Positions 26,007 through 33,907 of a stretch of DNA of 64,000 nucleotides are shown here, one piece after another. Under the pieces are notes generated by a model. That model searched no databases. It was not told the DNA's origin and saw only the letters and a program-made list of their open reading frames with translations. The DNA lies in the NCBI RefSeq assembly GCF_001584615.1, contig NZ_LQQC01000010.1:620001-684000 (forward strand). The letters run 5' to 3'. A program made the translations under genes and the position numbers. Source of the DNA: Brevibacterium ravenspurgense. GTDB taxonomy: Bacteria > Actinomycetota > Actinomycetes > Actinomycetales > Brevibacteriaceae. Each line of letters starts with the position of its first letter. The stretch's first letter is position 1.

Positions 26007-27765
26007 TGACGGCGCCTCCGGTTTCTTCTGTTGTGGTTGCCACAGGGTCGTCCGTCTTCGCGGTGACAGTCTTTGCCGTCTGCCCCTGAGCGGCCCGTTC
26101 TGAGCGGAAGCCGGGCACTGCGGCCAGCAGCTTGCGTGTGTAGTCGTGTTGAGGGTTCAGAAGAACATCCTCAACCGGACCGCGTTCAACGATTTCACCG
26201 CGGTACATGACGGCCACCGTGTCGGCGATGTTCCACGCCAGACCGAGGTCGTGGGTGATGACGAGTGCCGTGAGCCCAATGTTCTTCTTCAAAGCCAGGA
26301 ACAGCGACAGGATCTCACCGCGCACCGAAGCGTCGAGGGAAGCCACGGGTTCGTCGGCAATGAGAACATCAGGTTCGAGCGCGAGCGCGCTGGCAATGAC
26401 AACGCGCTGACGCTGCCCACCGGAAAGCTCCTGCGGAATCGGCTCAAAGAAGTCCTCGGCGGGAATCAGCTCCGCAGCTTCCAGGCTTTCACTCACACGC
26501 GCCCGTTCATCGCCGGTGAACTTCTGCACGCGCAGACCTTCTGCCACAGACTCATAGACCGAACGCGAAGGGTTGAGCGAACCCGACGGGTCCTGCAGGA
26601 TCATCTGCACATCGCGCCGGAACTTGCGCAGGCCCCGCTTGCTGGTCGGCAGAGGCTCACCCTGGAACAGCAGTTCGGATCCGGCGTCTGGCTGCTGCAG
26701 GCCAAGCAGCGTTCGCGCAAGCGTTGTCTTGCCCGAACCGGACTGTCCGACAACCGCAAGAACCTCCGAGCGGTGCAGTTTGAGATCAACGTTGTTGACG
26801 GCCTTTGTCAGCCGTCCCCGCGCCTTAAAGGTGACGTTGAGGTTCCGTGCCTCCAGCACCACCTCGTCAGTCATGGTGTGCGGAGTATCGACATCTACCC
26901 GGGCTGGGTTGCGGGTGATCGGGTTGAGACGCGATTCAGGATCCCCGATTGTGGGGAACGCATCCGCCAGCTGCTGAGTGTAGGACTCCTCCGGCTGGGT
27001 GCAGATCTTTTCGGCCGGCCCGATTTCGACGATCTTGCCGTGCTTCATGATCGCAATCCGCTCACACGCTGTGGCCAGCACCGAAAGGTCGTGCGAAATC
27101 ATCAGCAGCGAAATGCCGCGCGCCTCAACGAGCTCCCGCAGGCGGGTGAGGATCTGCTCCTGCACGATGACGTCAAGAGCCGTGGTCGGTTCGTCGGCGA
27201 TGATGATGTCGGGATCACAGGCCAGGGCCATGGCGATCATGACGCGCTGCTTCTGCCCACCGGACAGTTCGTGCGGATACGCCTGCGCGATCTGCGCGTC
27301 GAGGTCCACCTGCTCCAGCAGGCTGAGAACCCGCGCTTTGCGATCAGCTTCGGAACGCCATTCGTCTTTCACGTGCAGGTTGAGCGCTTCGAGGATCTGC
27401 TTGCCCACCGGGCGCACCGGGTTGAGCGAGTGCAGAGCACCCTGGAACACGATCGCGGCTTCCGACCAGCGGACCGCGCGCATCTGGCCGAAGTTCAGTT
27501 CGGCAATGTCGGTGCCGCCCAACAGCACGCGCCCGGTCAGCGTCGCGTTGTCCGGCAGCAGGCGCAGCACAGAGAGGATGAGCGTGGACTTGCCCGAACC
27601 GGATTCACCGGCGATGCCCAGTGTGCCGCCGGCCGGCAGTTCGAGGCTGACGTTCGATACCGCTGGGATGTCGCCTCGGGAGGTTCGCGACGAGTACGTG
27701 ATCGAAACGTCGTCGAAGACAAGATCTTTGCCCGCGGCAGCGGCAGCTTTTTCTGCTGTACTCAT
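25999..27765 (-). CDS. Peptide ABC transporter ATPase, fused DppD-DppF type
   Basis: A 588-residue protein with two complete nucleotide-binding domains in one chain, each driving import of peptides through the adjacent permeases. Domain 1: GESGSGKST, LSGGQKQRV, IIIADEPTTALD. Domain 2: GQSGSGKTT, LSGGQRQRV, VLIADEPVASLD. Both carry the extra C-terminal motif region typical of oligopeptide ATPases (IVEIGPAEKI, IVERGPVEDV). The ATG at 27765 overlaps the dppC-like stop by one base; a longer in-frame start runs into that gene. Confidence 0.93.
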   Translation of the reverse strand: MSTAEKAAAAAGKDLVFDDVSITYSSRTSRGDIPAVSNVSLELPAGGTLGIAGESGSGKSTLILSVLRLLPDNATLTGRVLLGGTDIAELNFGQMRAVRWSEAAIVFQGALHSLNPVRPVGKQILEALNLHVKDEWRSEADRKARVLSLLEQVDLDAQIAQAYPHELSGGQKQRVMIAMALACDPDIIIADEPTTALDVIVQEQILTRLRELVEARGISLLMISHDLSVLATACERIAIMKHGKIVEIGPAEKICTQPEESYTQQLADAFPTIGDPESRLNPITRNPARVDVDTPHTMTDEVVLEARNLNVTFKARGRLTKAVNNVDLKLHRSEVLAVVGQSGSGKTTLARTLLGLQQPDAGSELLFQGEPLPTSKRGLRKFRRDVQMILQDPSGSLNPSRSVYESVAEGLRVQKFTGDERARVSESLEAAELIPAEDFFEPIPQELSGGQRQRVVIASALALEPDVLIADEPVASLDASVRGEILSLFLALKKNIGLTALVITHDLGLAWNIADTVAVMYRGEIVERGPVEDVLLNPQHDYTRKLLAAVPGFRSERAAQGQTAKTVTAKTDDPVATTTEETGGAVND

Positions 27766-28727
27766 CAGCGGCTCCTGAGGGTCGGATTGGCAATTGCTTC
27801 GATAGCCCGGCCCACCAGCGTAAACGCAAGAACCACAGCGACGATCGCAAGGCCCGGGGTGAGGATGAACCACCAGTAGCCGGAGGTTGCCGCCGAAACA
27901 TCCATCGAGTTCTTCAGAATGGTTCCCCAGGACTGCTGAGTTGTGTCGCCCAGGCCCAGGAACGCGAGTGTTGATTCAGCGATGATCGCACCGCCCACCG
28001 TCAGCGTCGTGTTGGCCAGCACGAGCGGCATAACGGCCGGCAACAGGTGCGAGGTGATGATGTGCCAGTGGCCGGCGCCGAGCACTTTCGCGCGCTCAAT
28101 GTAGAGGCGCGATTCCGCCGACAGCGTCTGCGCGCGAACAATGCGGGCAGTACCGGCCCACGAGGTCACACCGATCGCGATGACGATTGTGAAGACTCCA
28201 CGCTCAAGAACAGAGGACAGGACAATCGCCAGCAGCAGCGACGGCAGAACCAGGAAGAAGTCGATGACACGCATGATCAGTCCGCCGACCCAGCCGGTGA
28301 AGTGCCCGGCCGCGATGCCCATGATCGTTCCGATGATCATCGACATGGCCGTGGCAGCCACACCGACGATGAGCGAAACCCGTGCACCCCACACCAGGCG
28401 CGCCCACAGTTCGCGGCCGTAGTTGTCTGTGCCCAGCGGATGCTCCGCACTTGGCGACGCGTAGCGCGGATTGTCGAGGTTCTGGGTCACGTCGAGCATG
28501 GAACGGTCCGCAATGAGCGGAGCGAACACAGCTACGAGGATCACCAGGATGAGAACGATCGCACCGGCAACGCCCGCGCGGTCTTCCAGGAAGATCTTCC
28601 AGTTCTTCTTCCAGGCTTCTGCACGCCGGCTCCATGTGAGAGCGCGGGCGCTCGAGGGAACAGCCGTGCCCTGGTTTTCGCGGCCAGCAGCCGTCTGCTT
28701 TTCGGAGGAGGTGTTGTGGGAAGTCAT
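27765..28727 (-). CDS. Peptide ABC transporter permease, DppC/OppC type
   Basis: A 320-residue permease with a cytosolic N-terminal stretch of about 40 residues and six membrane helices. The OppC N-terminal segment (DRAGVAGAIVLILVILVAVFAP) and the EAA-type coupling loop (RIVRAQTLSAESRLYIERAKVLGAGHW region) are plain. The ATG comes directly after the DppB stop codon (TGAATG) and has AGGAGG six bases upstream. Confidence 0.92.
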   Translation of the reverse strand: MTSHNTSSEKQTAAGRENQGTAVPSSARALTWSRRAEAWKKNWKIFLEDRAGVAGAIVLILVILVAVFAPLIADRSMLDVTQNLDNPRYASPSAEHPLGTDNYGRELWARLVWGARVSLIVGVAATAMSMIIGTIMGIAAGHFTGWVGGLIMRVIDFFLVLPSLLLAIVLSSVLERGVFTIVIAIGVTSWAGTARIVRAQTLSAESRLYIERAKVLGAGHWHIITSHLLPAVMPLVLANTTLTVGGAIIAESTLAFLGLGDTTQQSWGTILKNSMDVSAATSGYWWFILTPGLAIVAVVLAFTLVGRAIEAIANPTLRSR

Positions 28728-29792
28728 TCAGGCCCTCCTGACGCGCGGGTCGAGCTGGCGGTACACAAGGTCAGCCAGCAGGTTCATGATGATGATGGCC
28801 GCTGAGAAGACCACGAACGTGCCCTGCAGCAGCGGGAGGTCGGGACCGGAGATCGCCTCGAAGGTCAGCTTGCCCAGACCAGGCCACGAGAACACGGTTT
28901 CGACCGTTAGGGCACCGGCAATGAGACCGCCGATGTGCATGAAGACGAGTGTCACGGTCGGCAGCAGTGCGTTGGGCACAGCGTGCTTAAGCCGGACGTC
29001 GTCTTCGCGCAGGCCCTTGGCGCGTGCGGTGGTCAGGTAGTCGGCGCTCATCTCCCCCAGCAGAGATGCGCGCATCACCATGAGGTACTGCGCGTAGATG
29101 ACCGCGGTCATGGTGATGACGGGAAGAATGAGGTGCTTGGCTACATCGACCACGTATGTGAAGCTGCCCGGCTCAATTCCAGGTGAAACCATGCCGCCGG
29201 TGGGCAGCCACTGCAGCTTTCCGGCAAACACCATGAGCAGCAGAAGAGCAAGCCAGAAGGTCGGCACAGACCAGAAGACGAGGCTTGTGGAGGTTGTCAG
29301 CTTGTCGAAGAGGGAACCGCGCTTCCACGCGGCCAGCTGACCCATCCAGAGGCCCAGGGTGATGGCCAGAATCGCCGATGTGCCCGTCAGCAGCAGGGTC
29401 GGCCACGCGTATTCGGCGATGAGGCTGGCTACGGACTGCTTGTAGACGTAGCTGGTGCCGAAGTTGCCGCTGAAGATGCCCACCAGATAGTCCCAGAACT
29501 GGACGAGCACGGGCTTGTCGAGACCGTATTCGGCGCGCAGCTGAGCCATCTGCTCGGTGCTCATCTGCCTTTCGCGAGCGATCTTCTGCACCGGGTCGCC
29601 CGGCAAGACTCGGAAGGCGAAGAAGCCCAGCACGACAACCATGAACAGGCTGATGAGCGCTCCGCCCACTTTCCTCAGCAGGTAGCTGAGATAGGACTGA
29701 CCCGCCGGGGGCGCATCGATTTCCTCTGAACCGCCGGAAGCCTGATGCTTGAGCTTCTTATTTGCGGCCTGTGTCTCTGCGTTCACAGACAT
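28728..29792 (-). CDS. Peptide ABC transporter permease, DppB/OppB type
   Basis: A 354-residue permease with six predicted helices. The OppB signature GFFAFRVLPGDPVQKI is near the N-terminus, and the coupling loop is YLTTARAKGLREDDVRLKHA. About 40 hydrophilic residues precede the first helix, more than in most OppB proteins. ATG 29792 is chosen because a GGAAAG site lies just before it; the alternative GTG 15 bp upstream would overlap that site. Confidence 0.92.
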   Translation of the reverse strand: MSVNAETQAANKKLKHQASGGSEEIDAPPAGQSYLSYLLRKVGGALISLFMVVVLGFFAFRVLPGDPVQKIARERQMSTEQMAQLRAEYGLDKPVLVQFWDYLVGIFSGNFGTSYVYKQSVASLIAEYAWPTLLLTGTSAILAITLGLWMGQLAAWKRGSLFDKLTTSTSLVFWSVPTFWLALLLLMVFAGKLQWLPTGGMVSPGIEPGSFTYVVDVAKHLILPVITMTAVIYAQYLMVMRASLLGEMSADYLTTARAKGLREDDVRLKHAVPNALLPTVTLVFMHIGGLIAGALTVETVFSWPGLGKLTFEAISGPDLPLLQGTFVVFSAAIIIMNLLADLVYRQLDPRVRRA

Positions 29793-29845
29793 ATTTCTGC
29801 TTTCCACGTACTGCTGAGGTTCTTCGGCAGTGCGTTAAAGGTGCT

Positions 29846-29884
29846 CGAGGCGCCGGTCACCACTCGTGTGTCCGGCGCCTCGAA
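29846..29884 (-). terminator. Hairpin between solute-binding protein and permease genes (attenuator-like)
   Basis: A 12-bp stem TCGAGGCGCCGG with its complement and a 15-nt loop in the 117-bp gap between the binding-protein gene and dppB-like. It has only a short T run (CACCTTT), so it probably lowers but does not stop read-through or protects the upstream message. This would give more binding protein than permease. Confidence 0.6.
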
Positions 29885-29909
29885 TCTGTGGGCTAGGTGT
29901 TTCGTGGTC

Positions 29910-31718
29910 TCACGCTCGGTCGTCGGCGCTTCGGCGGCGCAGGACGAGCGGGATGGCAACAGCGGCGATCACGACGACCGCACCGATGCCGATCCACAGG
30001 CCGGCCGAGGAGCCGCCCTTGCCGCCGTCCGCCTCGTCAGCGGGAGCCGCCGTGAGGAAGCCCCAGTAGCCTGACTGGTTGCCGATCACACCGCCGTCTT
30101 CGGGCTGCGTGGTGAAGCCGGCGAAGCGGTCAGAACGGTAGGCCTCGAGCTGCTTGGGGTACCACAGGGTGATCTGCGGAGCGTCGTCGTAGTGCTGCTG
30201 CAGTGCCTGGTGGACGAGTTCCTGGCGCTTGCCTTCGTCGAGTTCGGTGTGCTGCTTCTTGTACAGTTCGTCGAACGCCTTGTTGCAGTAGCCGTCCTGC
30301 GAGGTCGGGCCGTTGCCCTCCGAGTCAGGACGCGAAGCGCAGGTGTTGATCGACAGCTGGTATTCCGGGTCGGGAGTAACCGACCAGCCGGTCACGTAGA
30401 TGTCGAAGTCGCCCTTCATCGTGCGGTCGGAAATCGTGTCGGAGTCACTGGACTCGGCCTTGATTTCAACGCCGATGTCCTTCAGCCACGGGGTGATGAA
30501 CTCTGCGATGGACTGTTCCGTCGGGGTCTGGGCATCGATCAGCAGACGCAGGGAGAGCTTCTTGCCGTCCTTTTCGCGGATGCCGTCGGAGCCTTCCTTC
30601 CAACCGGCCTCATCGAGCAGCTTCTTGGCGGCTTCGGGGTCGTGGGAGACGATCTTGTCGGACTTCGGCAGGTGCCACTTCTCAAAGGACTCCGGCACGA
30701 AGCTCGTTGCTTCTGTCGCGTAGTCCTGCATGACCTGTTCGCGCAGGGTCTTCATGTCGATGCCCAGGCGCAGAGCCTGGCGGACCTTGACGTCCTTCAG
30801 CGCTTCATTGCCGGTTCCGTAGGCTTCGCCCTCCGGGGTTTCAAAGCCGGGGTTGACGCCAAGGGCCGTGAAGCGGCGGGATTCACCGACATTGGTTTCG
30901 ATGTTGTCGGCGTTTTCCAGTGCCTTCATCTGTTCGGGGCTCAGCCCGGTCACGAAGTCGACATCACCGGCACGCAGCGCCTGCACCATGGCGTCGCTGT
31001 TCGTGTAGTAGGTGTACTGGATGGTGTCGACCTTCGGCTTGCCCTTCCAGAAGTTCGGGTTGGCCTTCAGCGTGATCGACTGGTTGGCCTTGTAGCTGTC
31101 CAGAACGTAGGGGCCAGAGCCGACAACCTCGGAGTCGTTGTCGTCCTTGGCGGGATCCTTTTTCTTGGACCACACGTGTTCGGGAACGACCGGAATTTCA
31201 ACACCGGGGTTCGGCGCCTGCGGCGATTTGAGCTTGATGACGACGGTGGTGTCGTCGGGAGCTTCAACAGATTCGAAGTTCTCCACAAGCGATCCGTTTG
31301 CGGCACCCATCGCGGGGTCTTCCATCATCTGCGTGTAGGTGTAGACGACGTCCTTGGACGAGATCGGTTCGCCGTCGGACCACTTCATGCCGTCGCGAAT
31401 GGTGAACGTCCATTCGTCACCGGTGTCGTTGGCGTCCCATTTCTCTGCCAGGCCTTCGGTCGGGCCGAAGTCCTTGGAGTCGTACTGCACGAGGTTTTCG
31501 TACACGTAGCGGTTGATGGCCGTTGGTGTGAGGTAGATCGAGGTGAACGGGTTGAAGTTGTCGACAAGACCCGAGGTGGCAATCCGCATGGTCGTGTCTG
31601 ACGCCGCCTGTTCGGTCGACTGGGCTGCCGCGGGCAGCGCCGCACCGGTCGCCCCGAGGATCGTCATAGCGGTGGCAGCGGCCGCTGCCGTGCACCTCTT
31701 GAGAGCTGATCTGAACAT
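29910..31718 (-). CDS. Peptide ABC transporter substrate-binding protein (family 5) with C-terminal membrane anchor
   Basis: A 602-residue family 5 (DppA/OppA-like) extracellular binding protein. The signal peptide (about residues 1-32) has no lipobox cysteine. The body shows typical motifs such as ENLVQYD and TFTIRDGMKWSDGEPISSKD. Unlike most Gram-positive members, which are lipoproteins, it ends in a membrane helix (LWIGIGAVVVIAAVAIPLVL) followed by RRRSADDR, so it is likely held by its C-terminus. ATG 31718 follows GGAAGGAAG. It heads the nine-gene peptide operon. Confidence 0.92.
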   Translation of the reverse strand: MFRSALKRCTAAAAATAMTILGATGAALPAAAQSTEQAASDTTMRIATSGLVDNFNPFTSIYLTPTAINRYVYENLVQYDSKDFGPTEGLAEKWDANDTGDEWTFTIRDGMKWSDGEPISSKDVVYTYTQMMEDPAMGAANGSLVENFESVEAPDDTTVVIKLKSPQAPNPGVEIPVVPEHVWSKKKDPAKDDNDSEVVGSGPYVLDSYKANQSITLKANPNFWKGKPKVDTIQYTYYTNSDAMVQALRAGDVDFVTGLSPEQMKALENADNIETNVGESRRFTALGVNPGFETPEGEAYGTGNEALKDVKVRQALRLGIDMKTLREQVMQDYATEATSFVPESFEKWHLPKSDKIVSHDPEAAKKLLDEAGWKEGSDGIREKDGKKLSLRLLIDAQTPTEQSIAEFITPWLKDIGVEIKAESSDSDTISDRTMKGDFDIYVTGWSVTPDPEYQLSINTCASRPDSEGNGPTSQDGYCNKAFDELYKKQHTELDEGKRQELVHQALQQHYDDAPQITLWYPKQLEAYRSDRFAGFTTQPEDGGVIGNQSGYWGFLTAAPADEADGGKGGSSAGLWIGIGAVVVIAAVAIPLVLRRRSADDRA

Positions 31719-32048
31719 ATCTTCCTTCCGCCTGGCCTCTTGCCGCACCAGCCCCGTCGCGTGGTGCGTGGGACACGTCGAACGTGTGCCGATGCGACCG
31801 CCCCGCAGAAGCTGTTTCTGTAAGTTACATCACAAGCTCTTGTGTGTTCAAAACCACACGCTGAACTGTCTCAAAAGCAGCGGAAGACGAGTTCCCCATC
31901 ATGCGCTCAAAACCCCCTCACCCACCCCTTATGGCCAGCAAACACGGGGAGTAACCTGGTAGTGAGAACGGCAGAGATTAAGGAGTCACAAGCCCCGATT
32001 CTCGAAAGTTCTCGCACATATACACCAAAGTGCTTGAGGAGCAGTGGT
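31719..32048. promoter_or_regulatory. Divergent intergenic region between peptide operon and butanediol dehydrogenase gene
   Basis: About 330 bp with no convincing gene. It must hold the promoters of both the peptide operon (leftward) and the dehydrogenase gene (rightward). The stretch is less GC-rich than its surroundings. Near 31953-31976 is GTAACCTGGTAGTGAGAAC, but I cannot fix start sites. GAGGAG at 32036-32041 is the dehydrogenase ribosome binding site. Confidence 0.5.
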
Positions 32049-33110
32049 ATGAAAGCCGCACGCTTTTACGACCGTAAAGACATCCGCATCGAAGACATCC
32101 CCGAACCGGAACTGAAGCCAGGCACCGTTGCCATTGACGTCGCGTGGTGCGGCATCTGCGGCACGGACCTCCACGAATACCTCGAAGGCCCCATCTTCGT
32201 GCCGCCGAAGGGCCACCCGCACCCCATTTCCGGCGAAGAGGCGCCGGTCACCATGGGCCACGAATTCTCCGGCACCATCACCGCCCTCGGTGAAGGCGTC
32301 ACCGGCCTCGAAGTCGGCCAGAACGTCATCGTTGAGCCCTACATCATCGGCGAAGACGTCGACACGAGCGAAGGCCAGAACTACCACCTCTCCGAGAACA
32401 TGAACTTCATCGGTCTGGGCGGCCGAGGCGGTGGCCTGTCCGAAAAGATCGTCGTCGAACAGCGCTGGGTCCACCCCATCGGCGACGTCCCGCTGGACGA
32501 AGCCGCTCTCATTGAGCCGCTGTCCGTTGGCCACCACGCATTCGTCCGCTCCGGCGCCAAGGCCGGCGACGTCGCAATCGTCGGCGGTGCGGGCCCCATC
32601 GGCCTGCTGACCGCAGCCGTTCTCAAGGCTGAAGGCCTGACCGTCTACATTTCGGAGCTGTCGGAAGCCCGCAAGGAAATGGCCCGGAGCACCGGCGTGG
32701 CAGACGAGGTCTTCGACCCCCGCGAAGTCGATGTCGCAGCCAAGGTCAAGGAACTCACCGGCGGCAAGGGCGCAGACGTGGGCTTTGAGTGCTCGTCCGT
32801 CCCGGTCGTTCTCGACATGCTCATGGATGCTGTTCGCCCCGCCGGCGTCATCGTCAACGTGTCGATCTGGGGCTACAAGCCCGAGGTCGATCTGCCGAAG
32901 CTGGTTCTCAAGGAAATCGACCTGCGCGGAACCATCGGCTACGCCAGCGACCACCCCGCCACCATCAAGCTGGTGCAGGAAGGCAAGCTCGACCTGTCGA
33001 AGTTCATCACCGCCCGCATCAAGCTTGACGAACTGGTCGACAAGGGCTTCGAGCAGCTCATCAACAACAACGAGCAGCACGTGAAGATCCTCGTGAACCC
33101 CAACGCCTGA
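32049..33110 (+). CDS. (R,R)-butanediol dehydrogenase-like zinc alcohol dehydrogenase
   Basis: A 353-residue medium-chain dehydrogenase that interconverts acetoin and 2,3-butanediol or related diols with NAD(H). The catalytic zinc ligands are in WCGICGTDLHEY, TMGHEFSG and LIEPLSV; the Rossmann motif is VGGAGPIGLL. The four cysteines of the structural zinc site are missing: the segment after VEPYIIG reads EDVDTSEGQNYHLSENM. That loss is unusual for the butanediol branch. ATG follows GAGGAG by seven bases. Ends at a strong terminator. Confidence 0.88.
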   Translation: MKAARFYDRKDIRIEDIPEPELKPGTVAIDVAWCGICGTDLHEYLEGPIFVPPKGHPHPISGEEAPVTMGHEFSGTITALGEGVTGLEVGQNVIVEPYIIGEDVDTSEGQNYHLSENMNFIGLGGRGGGLSEKIVVEQRWVHPIGDVPLDEAALIEPLSVGHHAFVRSGAKAGDVAIVGGAGPIGLLTAAVLKAEGLTVYISELSEARKEMARSTGVADEVFDPREVDVAAKVKELTGGKGADVGFECSSVPVVLDMLMDAVRPAGVIVNVSIWGYKPEVDLPKLVLKEIDLRGTIGYASDHPATIKLVQEGKLDLSKFITARIKLDELVDKGFEQLINNNEQHVKILVNPNA

Positions 33111-33140
33111 TCAATTCAGGCCTGAGCCGAGCTCAGACAG

Positions 33141-33192
33141 AAGATCCGGCCCGGTGGGAACCTCTGCGGTTTCCACCGGGCCGGATCTTTGT
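33141..33192. terminator. Bidirectional terminator between bdh and soxG
   Basis: A stem of more than 18 bp (33141-33160 paired with 33171-33190) ending in TTTGTGT on the plus strand and in a T tract on the minus strand after the complement of AAGATC. It separates two convergent units. Confidence 0.88.
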
Positions 33193-33253
33193 GTCAGGAC
33201 GCCTCTCAGGCCTCCGTGCGCTGTTCAAACAGCACCGGGGCCGGCCACACCAG

Positions 33254-33907
33254 CTAGGGGCGGTCAGCAAACTCCCGCATAGCGTCGAGCAGCCAGTTGG
33301 CGGTGTGATCGGCAAAGGATGCCCGCGGCATAATCCAGTACGAATCCTCATCCGTTCGCCACAGAGCGGCCGAGGACCCTGCGACGAGTGTGAGGATCGC
33401 ACTGCCGACCGGGAAGAAGTCCGGGTGCACGTCCACCTCGACCATTCTGCAGAGAACGTCGACGGCGTTCGGACCCGTCAGCTCGAGCACGGTCCGGTTG
33501 CCTGAAAGGTCAACGGCCTGCCCGCGGTGCTCCCCTACCGCCTCGGCGAGGATCCCGGCCAGAGCGGAACACGACAGCTCCCTTTCCGCCTCGTCACCGG
33601 CAACCAGCAGGAAGTCATCCGGACCGAACCACAGCACGTACCCGGTGACTGGCGCCTCGACCTCGGAAACCTGGCCCACCTTCCGCGGAAGTGGTGCACC
33701 GAGCACTTTCTCCAGCCCGTCGGCGGCCGGCCCGCCCGGTTCGGCGCGCAGGCTGATCTGCGTGCGGAACGGAACTTCGCGCAGCCGCACCCGCGACCCG
33801 CCAGCGGCGTCGAGTTCGGCGGCGCGTTCGGCAAGCGGGCTGCGGCGCAGGCTGAGGACGTCCTGTCGCGAAACTTCGGTCTGAGAAACAGCGGTGTTGT
33901 CAGCCAT
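33254..33907 (-). CDS. soxG: Sarcosine oxidase gamma subunit
   Basis: A 217-residue subunit of the heterotetrameric sarcosine oxidase. It belongs to the GcvT-like fold; [12 protein letters not shown] near the start and [20 protein letters not shown] are typical SoxG motifs. In the enzyme it packs near the tetrahydrofolate side of the alpha subunit. Its ATG overlaps the soxA stop by eight bases, with GGAGAA as binding site. Last gene of soxBDAG. Confidence 0.9.
   Translation of the reverse strand: MADNTAVSQTEVSRQDVLSLRRSPLAERAAELDAAGGSRVRLREVPFRTQISLRAEPGGPAADGLEKVLGAPLPRKVGQVSEVEAPVTGYVLWFGPDDFLLVAGDEAERELSCSALAGILAEAVGEHRGQAVDLSGNRTVLELTGPNAVDVLCRMVEVDVHPDFFPVGSAILTLVAGSSAALWRTDEDSYWIMPRASFADHTANWLLDAMREFADRP

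Noticed and set aside
30192-31601. Long open frame opposite the peptide-binding protein
   Set aside because: Antisense shadow of a clear family 5 binding protein; no ribosome binding site or family.
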